From: DATAVB01 sp040414495
GTDB lineage: Bacteria > Actinomycetota > Actinomycetes > Mycobacteriales > QHCD01
Assembly: GCA_040414495.1 (NCBI GenBank)
Contig: JBEDUI010000085.1
Location: 1 to 18,872, forward strand
Direction of reading: 5' to 3'
DNA: 18,872 nucleotides
Shown: one piece after another, positions 6,619 to 13,329 of the stretch
Layout: each line of letters starts with the position of its first letter
Position numbering within the stretch: position 1 is the stretch's first letter
Made by a program: the position numbers and the translations under genes
Notes under the pieces: generated by a model
What the model was told of the DNA's origin: nothing
The model's input: only the letters and a program-made list of their open reading frames with translations
Databases searched by the model: none

Positions 6619-7917
6619 CTAATGCGGGGTGAGATCGACCAGTGGCGCGCCCATCGAGGACAGGCTCGCGACCGTACGTTGCCGGGAGAACGCCGGCGCC
6701 AGCTCGACCTTGTCGCTGGGCGCGTCGACGAATGTCGGGACGTACCCCATCTGCGTAATCGCGTAATGGCCACCCGCCTGGCGGGTGAACGTCGGCTCCA
6801 CGATCACGCCGTCCCGGTTGGGCGGATTCGGTTGGGCGGCGGTCACGCCATCGGTCTGCTGGGCCAGGAAATTGCCTACGCCATAGACGATCCAGCGTCC
6901 ATCCGGTAGCCGTTTGATCGGCTGTACGACGTGTGCGTGCGCGCCGACGATCAGATCGATATCCGGGGACTGCATCAGCTCGTCGTCGACCCGCAGTTGA
7001 TCGTCGTTGGGCGTGGTGTCCTGCTCGGTGCCGGCGTGCACGCTCACCACGACGATGTTGGCGCCTTCCTGCTTGAGCTGGTGCGCCTGCGCCTTGATCC
7101 GGCCGACGTCGATGATGTTCACCATCCACGGCTGCGATACGTGGGTGCCGTTGTTGAGGCCGAACGTGTAGGCCAGGTGCCCAACCTTCACGCCCTTCAC
7201 GTCGTAGATCGTCGCGTGCGCCGCCTCGGCCTCGGTCCGGGCGCTGCCGGTGTGCCTGATGCCGTACTTGTCCAGCGTGCCCACAGTGGCGCTGATGCCG
7301 CCATCGCCGAGGTCGGCGGTGTGGTTGGACGCGGTGTCGCAGGCGTCGTATCCGGCCTGCCGCTCGGCCTGGGCCAACTCGAATGGCGCGTTGAACGTCG
7401 GGTAGCCGCGGACCCCCTCGTCGTTGTCCGAGACCGGTGTCTCCTGGTGACAGATGGCCCAGTCGGCCTTGCTGATGATCGGCGCGACGGTGCTCAGCAT
7501 CGGGTTGAAGTCGTACCCGGATCCGCCGGCGTTCTGCTTGGCCTGGTTCAGCATTTCGTCGCTGGCCAGCATGTCGCCGGTGAACGCGAGCGTGATCTTG
7601 GTCGCGGCCGTGTTCGTTGGCTTCGGGCTGGGGCTGGCGCTGTGGGTGGGACTCGGTTTGCTGTGTTTGGGCGCCGGCTCCAGGGTGGGGCGGGCGCTGG
7701 TGCCGATCCACGCCCCGGCGGCCGCGTTCGTGCCGAACAGCACGGCCACGATCGCCAACGACCAGACCAACCAGCGCACGATCCGGCGGCGCAGTTCGTA
7801 GTTATCGCCCGGCTCGTAGGTATCGCGGTAATCGCGCTGGTCGTGGTGATCGCGCGGCTCGTAGGTGTCGCGCTGCTCCTCGCGCCGTCGTACGCGGCGC
7901 TGATCGTGCCGTCCCAA
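6619..7917 (-). CDS. membrane-anchored CapA-family (PGA_cap) metallophosphoesterase-like protein
   Basis: This 432-aa protein has a very charged cytoplasmic tail (1-45), one transmembrane helix (about 46-68), a Pro/Ser/Thr-rich extracellular linker (74-105) and a CapA domain (108-400). Family landmarks are FTGDML (112-117), CHQETPV (156-162), SNHTAD (197-202), VHAGTE (293-298), GAHAHVVQP (325-333) and IVYGVGNF (343-350), which hold the metal-ligand positions of the calcineurin-like fold. CapA relatives act in poly-gamma-glutamate capsule synthesis, but the other cap genes are absent and many actinomycete members have no proven role. The tail contains a 15-residue duplication with RDTYEP at 16-21 and 31-36. 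I prefer the TTG at 7917 because GGAGAGG lies 5 bp upstream; a TTG at 7950 is an alternative but sits at or before the likely transcription start. Confidence 0.85.
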   Translation of the reverse strand: MGRHDQRRVRRREEQRDTYEPRDHHDQRDYRDTYEPGDNYELRRRIVRWLVWSLAIVAVLFGTNAAAGAWIGTSARPTLEPAPKHSKPSPTHSASPSPKPTNTAATKITLAFTGDMLASDEMLNQAKQNAGGSGYDFNPMLSTVAPIISKADWAICHQETPVSDNDEGVRGYPTFNAPFELAQAERQAGYDACDTASNHTADLGDGGISATVGTLDKYGIRHTGSARTEAEAAHATIYDVKGVKVGHLAYTFGLNNGTHVSQPWMVNIIDVGRIKAQAHQLKQEGANIVVVSVHAGTEQDTTPNDDQLRVDDELMQSPDIDLIVGAHAHVVQPIKRLPDGRWIVYGVGNFLAQQTDGVTAAQPNPPNRDGVIVEPTFTRQAGGHYAITQMGYVPTFVDAPSDKVELAPAFSRQRTVASLSSMGAPLVDLTPH

Positions 7918-7952
7918 CGGAACCTCTCCCCGGCGACCGGTTACCGGCAAAT

Positions 7953-7958
7953 ACCCTA
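7953..7958 (-). promoter_or_regulatory. candidate -10 box for the CapA-family gene
   Basis: TAGGGT on the minus strand fits the actinomycete TANNNT pattern and would start transcription near 7946. That gives a leader of about 30 nt to the TTG at 7917 and excludes the TTG at 7950. No good -35 box is visible. Confidence 0.3.
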
Positions 7959-8068
7959 GCGGGCAGCCCTTGCCGGCGTCGCGAATCGCCCGATCTGCGC
8001 CGGATCCGCGCGTGGACGGGCATTCCGGGCGGGCGCCCCGCCCTCGCGGGATTGATCCGGCCGTGTCC

Positions 8069-8074
8069 TAGAGT
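8069..8074 (+). promoter_or_regulatory. candidate -10 box for fbiC
   Basis: TAGAGT lies 10 bp before the ATG at 8085, so the message would start near 8081 and be almost leaderless. This fits the absence of a convincing ribosome site. No -35 box at the normal distance is visible. Confidence 0.35.
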
Positions 8075-8084
8075 TGCGGACAAG

Positions 8085-10658
8085 ATGACACATGATGGCG
8101 AGATCGACTCCGCGATGCGACGGGTCCTGGCCCGGGCCCGCGACGGCAAGACCCTCGACCCGGGTGAGGCAACCATCCTGCTCGGCGCGCGCGGCACCGC
8201 GCTGCAGCGGCTGTTGGAGTACGCCGGCCGCACCCGCGACGCCGGGCTCGCGGCGGCTGGCCGGCCGGGCATCATCACCTACTCCCGCAAGGTCTTCATC
8301 CCGCTGACCCGACTCTGCCGGGACCGCTGTGGCTACTGCACGTTCGTCACCGTGCCGAGCCGGCTCGAGTCGCCGTACCTCTCCCCCGACGAGGTGCTCG
8401 ACATCGCCCGCCGCGGCGCTGAAATGGGCTGCAAGGAGGCACTGTTCACCCTCGGCGACCGGCCCGAGGACCGGTGGAAGCAGGCCGGGGAATGGCTGCA
8501 CGCGCACGGGTACGACGACACGCTCTCGTACGTACGGGCGATGGCGATCCGGGTGCTGGAGGAGACCGGCCTGCTGCCGCACCTGAACCCGGGTGTGCTG
8601 TCCTGGCAGGACCTGCAGCGGCTCAAGCCGGTCGCGCCCTCGATGGGCATGATGCTGGAGACGACAGCGCGGCGGCTGTTCACCGAGCGCGGCGGGCCGC
8701 ATTTCGGCAGCCCGGACAAGGATCCCGAGGTACGACTCCGGGTGCTCGAGGACGCCGGCCGTTCGAACGTTCCGTTCACCACCGGTCTGTTGATCGGCAT
8801 CGGCGAGACGGTCGCGGAACGGGCCGATTCGTTGTTCGCCATTCGTAAGGTCATGCGCGAATACGGCGGAATTCAGGAAGTCATCATCCAGAATTTCCGC
8901 GCCAAGCCGGATACCAAGATGATGTCCACACCGGACGCTGAGCTGTCGGAACTGGCTGCCACGATTGCGGTTGCGCGTTTGGTGCTCGGCCCGGCGGCAC
9001 GTATTCAGGCACCGCCGAATCTGGTCGACGACGAATACGACTTGATGCTGCGGGCCGGAATCGACGACTGGGGCGGCGTTTCCCCGCTCACCCCGGATCA
9101 CGTCAACCCGGAACGGCCGTGGCCACAGATCGACGCTTTGGCTTCCCGGACGGCCGAATCCGGATTCGAATTGGCCGAGCGGCTGACGATTTACCCCGAA
9201 TTCATCAAGCGTGGCGAGCCGTGGCTCGATCCGCGTCTGCGCTCGCATGTCGATGCGCTGGTCGATCCGTCGACCGGGCTGGCCCGGTCTTCCGCAATGC
9301 CTGCTGGACTGCCGTGGCAGGAGCCGGACGGCGGCTGGGGTGTCGCATCAGGACGGACGGATCTGCACACGTCAATTGACTCCTCCGGCCGCACAAACGA
9401 CCGGCGGGACGACTTCGATTCGGTGTACGGCGACTGGAATGAATTGCGGTCGCGACTGGATTCGGGTGCCGTACATTTCGACAGCGATATTCTGGCCGCT
9501 TTGAAACACGCCGCCGACGATCCGGCCGGATTGTCCAGGGACGAGGCGTTGGCGTTGTTGCACGCCGACGGGCCCGAATTGGAGGCGCTGACGTCTCTGG
9601 CCGACGACGTGCGCCGGGACACGGTCGGCGACGACGTGACGTTCGTGGTGACCCGCAACGTCAATTTCACCAACGTCTGTTACACCGGCTGTCGGTTCTG
9701 CGCTTTTGCCCAGCGGCGTACCGACGCCGATGCGTACACCCTGTCGTTGGACCAGATCGGCGACCGGGCGGTGGAAGCCTGGGAAGCCGGCGCCACCGAA
9801 ATCTGCATGCAGGGCGGAATTCATCCCGACCTGCCCGGCAGTGCGTATTTCGATATCGCCGCCGCGGTAAAGGAACGCGTTCCCGATATTCATATTCACG
9901 CGTTCAGCCCGATGGAGGTCATCAACGGCGCCTCGCGCACCGGACTGTCCATTGCGGACTGGATGGGCAAGGCCCGGGACGCCGGTGTGGATTCATTTCC
10001 CGGTACGGCCGCGGAAATTCTCGACGACGACGTACGGTGGGTGCTGACCAAGGGCAAACTGCCTACGGCATCGTGGATCGAGGTCATCCAGACCGCGCAC
10101 CGGCTCGGCATTCCGACGACGTCGACGATGATGTACGGCCATGTGGATACCCCGGCGCACTGGGTGGACCACATGATGCTGCTGGCTAATTTGCAGCGAC
10201 AGGCCCAGGACGACGGGCTGCGCGGCTTCACCGAATTCGTGTTGCTGCCATTTGTGCACAACAATGCGCCGATATATTTGGCCGGCCTGGCCCGGCCCGG
10301 TCCGACCGTGCAACAGAACCGGGCCGTACACGCGCTGGCCCGGCTGTTGCTGCACGGCACCATCGACAACATTCAATGCTCGTGGGTCAAACTCGAAGCG
10401 GACCTGTGCGCGGCGGTATTGCAGGGTGGCGTCAACGACATCGGTGGCACGCTGATGGAGGAGACGATCAGCCGGATGGCCGGCTCGGGGCAGGGCTCGT
10501 ACAAGACAATCAGCGACCTGCGGGCGATCGTGGCGCCGACCGGCCGGCCGTTGCGGCAACGGACCACTACGTACGGCCCGGTGTCGGAGGAACGGTTGGC
10601 CGCCTCGGCTGCCAGTGACGGAGTCTGCCGCAGCGTCCGCAGCCTGCCAGTCGTTTAA
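8085..10658 (+). CDS. fbiC: FbiC, fused F0 synthase (CofG-CofH) for coenzyme F420
   Basis: This 857-aa double radical-SAM enzyme makes F0, the deazaflavin core of coenzyme F420, from tyrosine and 5-amino-6-ribitylaminouracil. The N-terminal CofG half (about 50-390) binds its 4Fe-4S cluster through C78, C82 and C85 (CRDRCGYC). The C-terminal CofH half (about 500-850) uses C532, C536 and C539 (CYTGCRFC). Length and fusion match mycobacterial FbiC closely, which also supports the ATG at 8085; the open frame runs 156 codons further upstream without similarity. An in-frame ATG at 8115 is the only other reasonable start. It stands alone, divergent from the CapA-family gene. Codon use drifts towards more A/T at third positions from about 8820 onwards. 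Confidence 0.96.
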   Translation: MTHDGEIDSAMRRVLARARDGKTLDPGEATILLGARGTALQRLLEYAGRTRDAGLAAAGRPGIITYSRKVFIPLTRLCRDRCGYCTFVTVPSRLESPYLSPDEVLDIARRGAEMGCKEALFTLGDRPEDRWKQAGEWLHAHGYDDTLSYVRAMAIRVLEETGLLPHLNPGVLSWQDLQRLKPVAPSMGMMLETTARRLFTERGGPHFGSPDKDPEVRLRVLEDAGRSNVPFTTGLLIGIGETVAERADSLFAIRKVMREYGGIQEVIIQNFRAKPDTKMMSTPDAELSELAATIAVARLVLGPAARIQAPPNLVDDEYDLMLRAGIDDWGGVSPLTPDHVNPERPWPQIDALASRTAESGFELAERLTIYPEFIKRGEPWLDPRLRSHVDALVDPSTGLARSSAMPAGLPWQEPDGGWGVASGRTDLHTSIDSSGRTNDRRDDFDSVYGDWNELRSRLDSGAVHFDSDILAALKHAADDPAGLSRDEALALLHADGPELEALTSLADDVRRDTVGDDVTFVVTRNVNFTNVCYTGCRFCAFAQRRTDADAYTLSLDQIGDRAVEAWEAGATEICMQGGIHPDLPGSAYFDIAAAVKERVPDIHIHAFSPMEVINGASRTGLSIADWMGKARDAGVDSFPGTAAEILDDDVRWVLTKGKLPTASWIEVIQTAHRLGIPTTSTMMYGHVDTPAHWVDHMMLLANLQRQAQDDGLRGFTEFVLLPFVHNNAPIYLAGLARPGPTVQQNRAVHALARLLLHGTIDNIQCSWVKLEADLCAAVLQGGVNDIGGTLMEETISRMAGSGQGSYKTISDLRAIVAPTGRPLRQRTTTYGPVSEERLAASAASDGVCRSVRSLPVV

Positions 10659-10758
10659 TTCTCGACCCGCGTTCAGCCGACGCGCTGTTTGAGCTACGCC
10701 CCAACCGCGCGGTATTCATGGTCGTGGCGGTTCCGGTTGCCGCCATCCGCCGGTTTCA

Positions 10759-10810
10759 TGATCGTGAGTAGATTTGGTACGGAATTCAGCACCAAATCTA
10801 CTCACGATCA
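10759..10810. repeat. type A palindromic element, copy 2 (best copy)
   Basis: Left arm GATCGTGAGTAGATTTGGT (10760-10778) and right arm ACCAAATCTACTCACGATC (10791-10809) match perfectly over 19 bp, with one more T-A pair outside and a 12-nt loop containing GAATTC. It lies between the convergent ends of fbiC (102 bp away) and the MFS gene (about 40 bp away). The right flank is AAGGAAA. There is no T tract on either strand, so it is not a canonical terminator, although a hairpin this strong may still stop or protect both transcripts. Confidence 0.85.
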
Positions 10811-10849
10811 AGGAAAGCACACGGCTGACAGCGCGATCGCAGCACATCG

Positions 10850-12133
10850 TCAAGTCGACAGCTCGGCGACCTCGGCCAACGGCGTCCGGATCAGCTGCAG
10901 AGCCTTTGTGGTGTGATTGGCTATCGTGAATGGCAGCAGCAGCGCGGCGAAGCAGGCGATCGCTACGCGGGCACCGAATTGATCGGTAAGGACTCCGGCC
11001 AAGACGGCGCCGAGCCAAGTCAACGATTGGGCGGCGAAACTGGTCGTCGCGCCCACTCGACCGAACAGCTCGTCTGGCACGAGGGTCGCGGTGTACGCCT
11101 CCCACACCGACGCCGTGGGCACCGAAGCGAAGACAAAGAACCCAGCCGCCAGGGCAAGTTCGCCCGGTGCGTGCGCCAATGCGATGAGGCCGAGACCGAT
11201 CACGTAGGCCCAGTTTCCCAATAGGAAAACCCGGCGTGCGCCGATCGTGGCGACAATCCTCCCGGCCAATACGGCGCCAACTACACCACCAGCGAGAATC
11301 CCGGCGTTGGTCAGGCTGATTGTTCGGGCGCTGTAACCTTCCTGCTTCAGCAGCGCCATTCCCAGCAAAATCACGCTGCTACCGACCAGGTTTGTCACGG
11401 CCACCCACCCAGTCGTGTACCGCAGAAACGGCTGCCGTGCGACGACACGCAAACCGTCGCGGATATCAGCGATCAGACCGCGTTGCGCCCGTCGGACCGC
11501 CGCCGAGTCGGGGTCCGGGCCGAGTGGCTTTCTGATCAACGTGATCCCGACCGAGGCGGCCACGAACGAAAGGGCATCGAGCCCGAACGGAAGCCATCGC
11601 GTAATGCCGAAAAGCAGACCAGCCAACGGAGATCCGGCCAGTTGCGTGGCTTGCTGCAAGCCTTGTTCCTGGGCGGCCCGGGTAGCCAATTGTTCGCGGG
11701 GAACCAGGCGGCGCATTGCGGACAGCGTGGCACTGGACTCGATTCCGCCCAACAGGCCCGCGGCGACGGCAATACCGATGAGCATTGGAATAACCACGTG
11801 GCCCGCATACACCAACCACGCGACCACACCCATGAGCGCGGCCTGCCCCAATGGACCAGCGATCAGAATCGCTCGACGTGAGTAGCGATCGGCCAGAGCG
11901 CCGCCCCATAACCGGGTCAGCAAGGCGCCGACCCGTTCAGCCGCGGCGATCAGACCCGCATCCAGCACGGAGCCGTTGCCGAACAGCACCAATAACGGCA
12001 GGGCGATAACCGACACGTTGCTGCCCAGCAGCGAAAGCGCAGTGCCGGTCCACCAGCACATGTAGTCGTGGTTGCGCCACAACGAGACGGGCGAACGGTT
12101 CGGCCGCGCCGTTGTCGAGTTCGGCAAGGTCAT
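10850..12133 (-). CDS. MFS transporter, probable drug or metabolite exporter
   Basis: This 427-aa inner-membrane protein belongs to the major facilitator superfamily, closest in pattern to the EntS/MFS_3-type exporters. After a 20-residue tail, about 12 hydrophobic segments follow, with a long loop after the sixth (about 205-235). The family motif between helices 2 and 3 is clear (GALADRYSRRAILI, 78-91), and its second-half equivalent is AGRIVATIGARRVFLLG. The ATG at 12133 overlaps the stop of the ArsR-family gene by 4 bp, so the two are translated together. That arrangement suggests a regulator that senses a compound and an exporter that removes it; the substrate is unknown. Confidence 0.9.
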   Translation of the reverse strand: MTLPNSTTARPNRSPVSLWRNHDYMCWWTGTALSLLGSNVSVIALPLLVLFGNGSVLDAGLIAAAERVGALLTRLWGGALADRYSRRAILIAGPLGQAALMGVVAWLVYAGHVVIPMLIGIAVAAGLLGGIESSATLSAMRRLVPREQLATRAAQEQGLQQATQLAGSPLAGLLFGITRWLPFGLDALSFVAASVGITLIRKPLGPDPDSAAVRRAQRGLIADIRDGLRVVARQPFLRYTTGWVAVTNLVGSSVILLGMALLKQEGYSARTISLTNAGILAGGVVGAVLAGRIVATIGARRVFLLGNWAYVIGLGLIALAHAPGELALAAGFFVFASVPTASVWEAYTATLVPDELFGRVGATTSFAAQSLTWLGAVLAGVLTDQFGARVAIACFAALLLPFTIANHTTKALQLIRTPLAEVAELST

Positions 12134-12723
12134 GCCGGCTCCCCGTGACGGACCGGGAATCCCTGGATCTGAACCAGTACCGTCTCGGCTTCCGGTGTGC
12201 TGGAGGGCCGGTCCAGGTATCGCGCCAGAACATCACGTAGCTCGTCGCGCATCGCCGCCAGCGCCTCAGGATCAAGACGCAGCGGCTGACTCGACTCGAG
12301 AATCCAGGATTGGCGCCAGCGCGTATCCCAGTCCTCGGCGAGAAATTGTTGTGCCCGCCGCAGCTGCTCGCTGATCGTGGCCGCGAGCAGGTTCGTTGTC
12401 TCGCGGCTGGTCGACGGATCGCTGAGATAACGGGCGGCGTCAACCGACCACCCGGGCGCGGTCGCCCGCCACCACCGTTCCCGGCGCGTACCCCGGTCAG
12501 GGATTTCTTCGATCAGGCCATGCTCGGCGAGCTTCGACAAATGCCAGCTGGTCGAGCCGGAAAGCACGTGCAAACGATCGGCCAGGCCAGCAGAGGTGGC
12601 GGGTCCCTCCACCGTAAGCAGACTCAGGATCTGCACCCGCATCGGGTGGGCGAGCGCGCGCAGCGTTCCCGGATCAAGCTGACGGCTAATCCCGTGCCCA
12701 CGAGCCGTGTCGCGTTCCGTCAT
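12130..12723 (-). CDS. ArsR-family winged-helix regulator
   Basis: This 197-aa cytoplasmic protein has a winged helix-turn-helix at about 17-90 (LRALAHPMRVQILSLL, then SGLA-like and recognition helices around SGSTSWHLSKLAEHGLI). The C-terminal half is helical and probably dimerises or binds ligand. It lacks the Cys clusters of metal sensors, so it is more likely a sensor of an organic compound. The ATG at 12723 coincides with the transcription start predicted from TACGGT at 12735-12730, so the message is probably leaderless; the open frame continues 12 codons upstream across the operator. It is first in an operon with the MFS exporter and should repress it by binding the perfect palindrome at 12738-12761. 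Confidence 0.9.
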   Translation of the reverse strand: MTERDTARGHGISRQLDPGTLRALAHPMRVQILSLLTVEGPATSAGLADRLHVLSGSTSWHLSKLAEHGLIEEIPDRGTRRERWWRATAPGWSVDAARYLSDPSTSRETTNLLAATISEQLRRAQQFLAEDWDTRWRQSWILESSQPLRLDPEALAAMRDELRDVLARYLDRPSSTPEAETVLVQIQGFPVRHGEPA

Positions 12724-12729
12724 GACGCC

Positions 12730-12759
12730 ACCGTAAGACTTGCCAAGACCTCTTGGCAA
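12730..12759 (-). promoter_or_regulatory. promoter of the ArsR-MFS operon
   Basis: On the minus strand TTGCCA (12759-12754), an 18-bp spacer and TACGGT (12735-12730) form a promoter whose start would fall at or next to the A of the ATG at 12723. The -35 box and spacer are buried in the operator palindrome, so repressor and polymerase cannot bind together. Confidence 0.5.
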
Positions 12760-12761
12760 GT
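12738..12761. promoter_or_regulatory. perfect palindromic operator of the ArsR-family regulator
   Basis: ACTTGCCAAGA (12738-12748) and TCTTGGCAAGT (12751-12761) are exact reverse complements separated by CC, a 24-bp site. It lies immediately upstream of the ArsR-family gene over its -35 region. The size suits a dimeric winged-helix protein. No second copy was seen in the window. Confidence 0.8.
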
Positions 12762-12870
12762 TGAAAATGCGGTTTCCGACGGCGGGCGCCGAACGTGTGA
12801 AGAGGCCGCGTTGCCGAAATCATCAAGCGCGGCCGAGACGCAATACGGTCAGTGAGCCGAAGAATCCGCA

Positions 12871-12954
12871 ACCGTTTCGCCTCAGCCTGGCACCGTTTCG
12901 CCACGGCCCGGCAGCATTACGCCTCGCCTCGGCAGCGTTACGCCTCGACTTGCG
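12871..12954. repeat. 21-bp tandem array, four copies
   Basis: Four units of exactly 21 bp begin at 12871, 12892, 12913 and 12934. Their pattern is ACCGTTTCGCCTCAGCCTGGC, with units 3 and 4 changed to AGCATTACGCC and AGCGTTACGCC at the start. A looser fifth copy may lie near 12994-13018 (GGCAGCACCTTTCGCCTCACC). One frame would read as a degenerate 7-residue repeat (FASAWHR, FATARQH, YASPRQR), but there is no sign that it is translated. Confidence 0.7.
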
Positions 12955-13049
12955 TGTGCCTTAGCTGGACTCGGCCGTGTTTTCCCTTGACCCGGCAGCA
13001 CCTTTCGCCTCACCCTGGTCGGCTCCGATTTGGCTCGACGCCTTTTCAA

Positions 13050-13099
13050 GATCGTGAGTAGATGCGGTAGCGAATTCCGTACCAAATCTACTCACGATC
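13050..13099. repeat. type A palindromic element, copy 3
   Basis: Left arm GATCGTGAGTAGATGCGGT (13050-13068), 12-nt loop with GAATTC (13069-13080), right arm ACCAAATCTACTCACGATC (13081-13099). Two adjacent mismatches lie near the loop; the right arm is identical to copies 1 and 2. The right flank is AAGGAAAA. Confidence 0.8.
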
Positions 13100-13184
13100 A
13101 AGGAAAAGCAAGCCGCAACGCGTTCAGCTCGACCCGCGAACCGCAGCGGGCTGACGAGCCACCCTGGCGATCCCCAAATCCCAT

Positions 13185-13233
13185 GATCGTGATGGCGTTC
13201 GTATTGACTTCGCCGACGAAACCCATCACGATC
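13185..13233. repeat. type B palindromic element, copy 2
   Basis: Left arm GATCGTGATGGCGTTCGT (13185-13202) and right arm ACGAAACCCATCACGATC (13216-13233) pair with two mismatches around a 13-nt loop containing ACTTC. It lies 88 bp downstream of the glnE stop and 85 bp from type A copy 3. The right flank is AAGGAAAA. Confidence 0.78.
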
Positions 13234-13277
13234 AAGGAAAACGGCCGGGTTCAGCCTTAATAAGGACCAGAGCGGTG

Positions 13278-13329
13278 ATTAATTAGGCCCATTGATTAGG
13301 CCCATTAATTACGCCCATTAATTAGGCGT
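13278..13329. repeat. 13-bp AT-rich tandem array, four copies, over the glnE stop
   Basis: Four units of exactly 13 bp start at 13278, 13291, 13304 and 13317, with the consensus ATTAATTAGGCCC. The last unit contains the glnE stop codon (13322-13324) and its final alanine codon. The TTAATTA cores stand out sharply from the GC-rich surroundings. Confidence 0.8.

Larger units (their letters stand above)
12762..13321. other. gene-free region with tandem arrays and paired palindromes
   Basis: About 560 bp separate the ArsR control region from the glnE stop. Several short open frames cross it but none has a ribosome site or recognisable product. It contains a 21-bp tandem array (12871-12954), a type A palindrome (13050-13099), a type B palindrome (13185-13233) and a 13-bp AT-rich array (13278-13329) that overlaps the end of glnE. 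Confidence 0.7.

Noticed and set aside
7617..8084. 156-codon upstream extension of fbiC
   Set aside because: It runs antisense through the CapA-family gene, and known FbiC length fits the ATG at 8085.
10725..10752. Small GC-rich stem after fbiC as a terminator
   Set aside because: Only 6-7 bp of pairing and no T tract.
12852..13061. Possible small protein with 7-residue repeats from the 21-bp array
   Set aside because: No ribosome site, no product recognised, substitutions do not look codon-constrained; better described as a DNA repeat.
13030..13260. Short frame through an A/B palindrome pair giving peptides like KSTHDQGK and KPITIK that recur at other copies
   Set aside because: The peptide similarity follows from the conserved palindrome DNA; both strands and different frames are open and there is no ribosome site.
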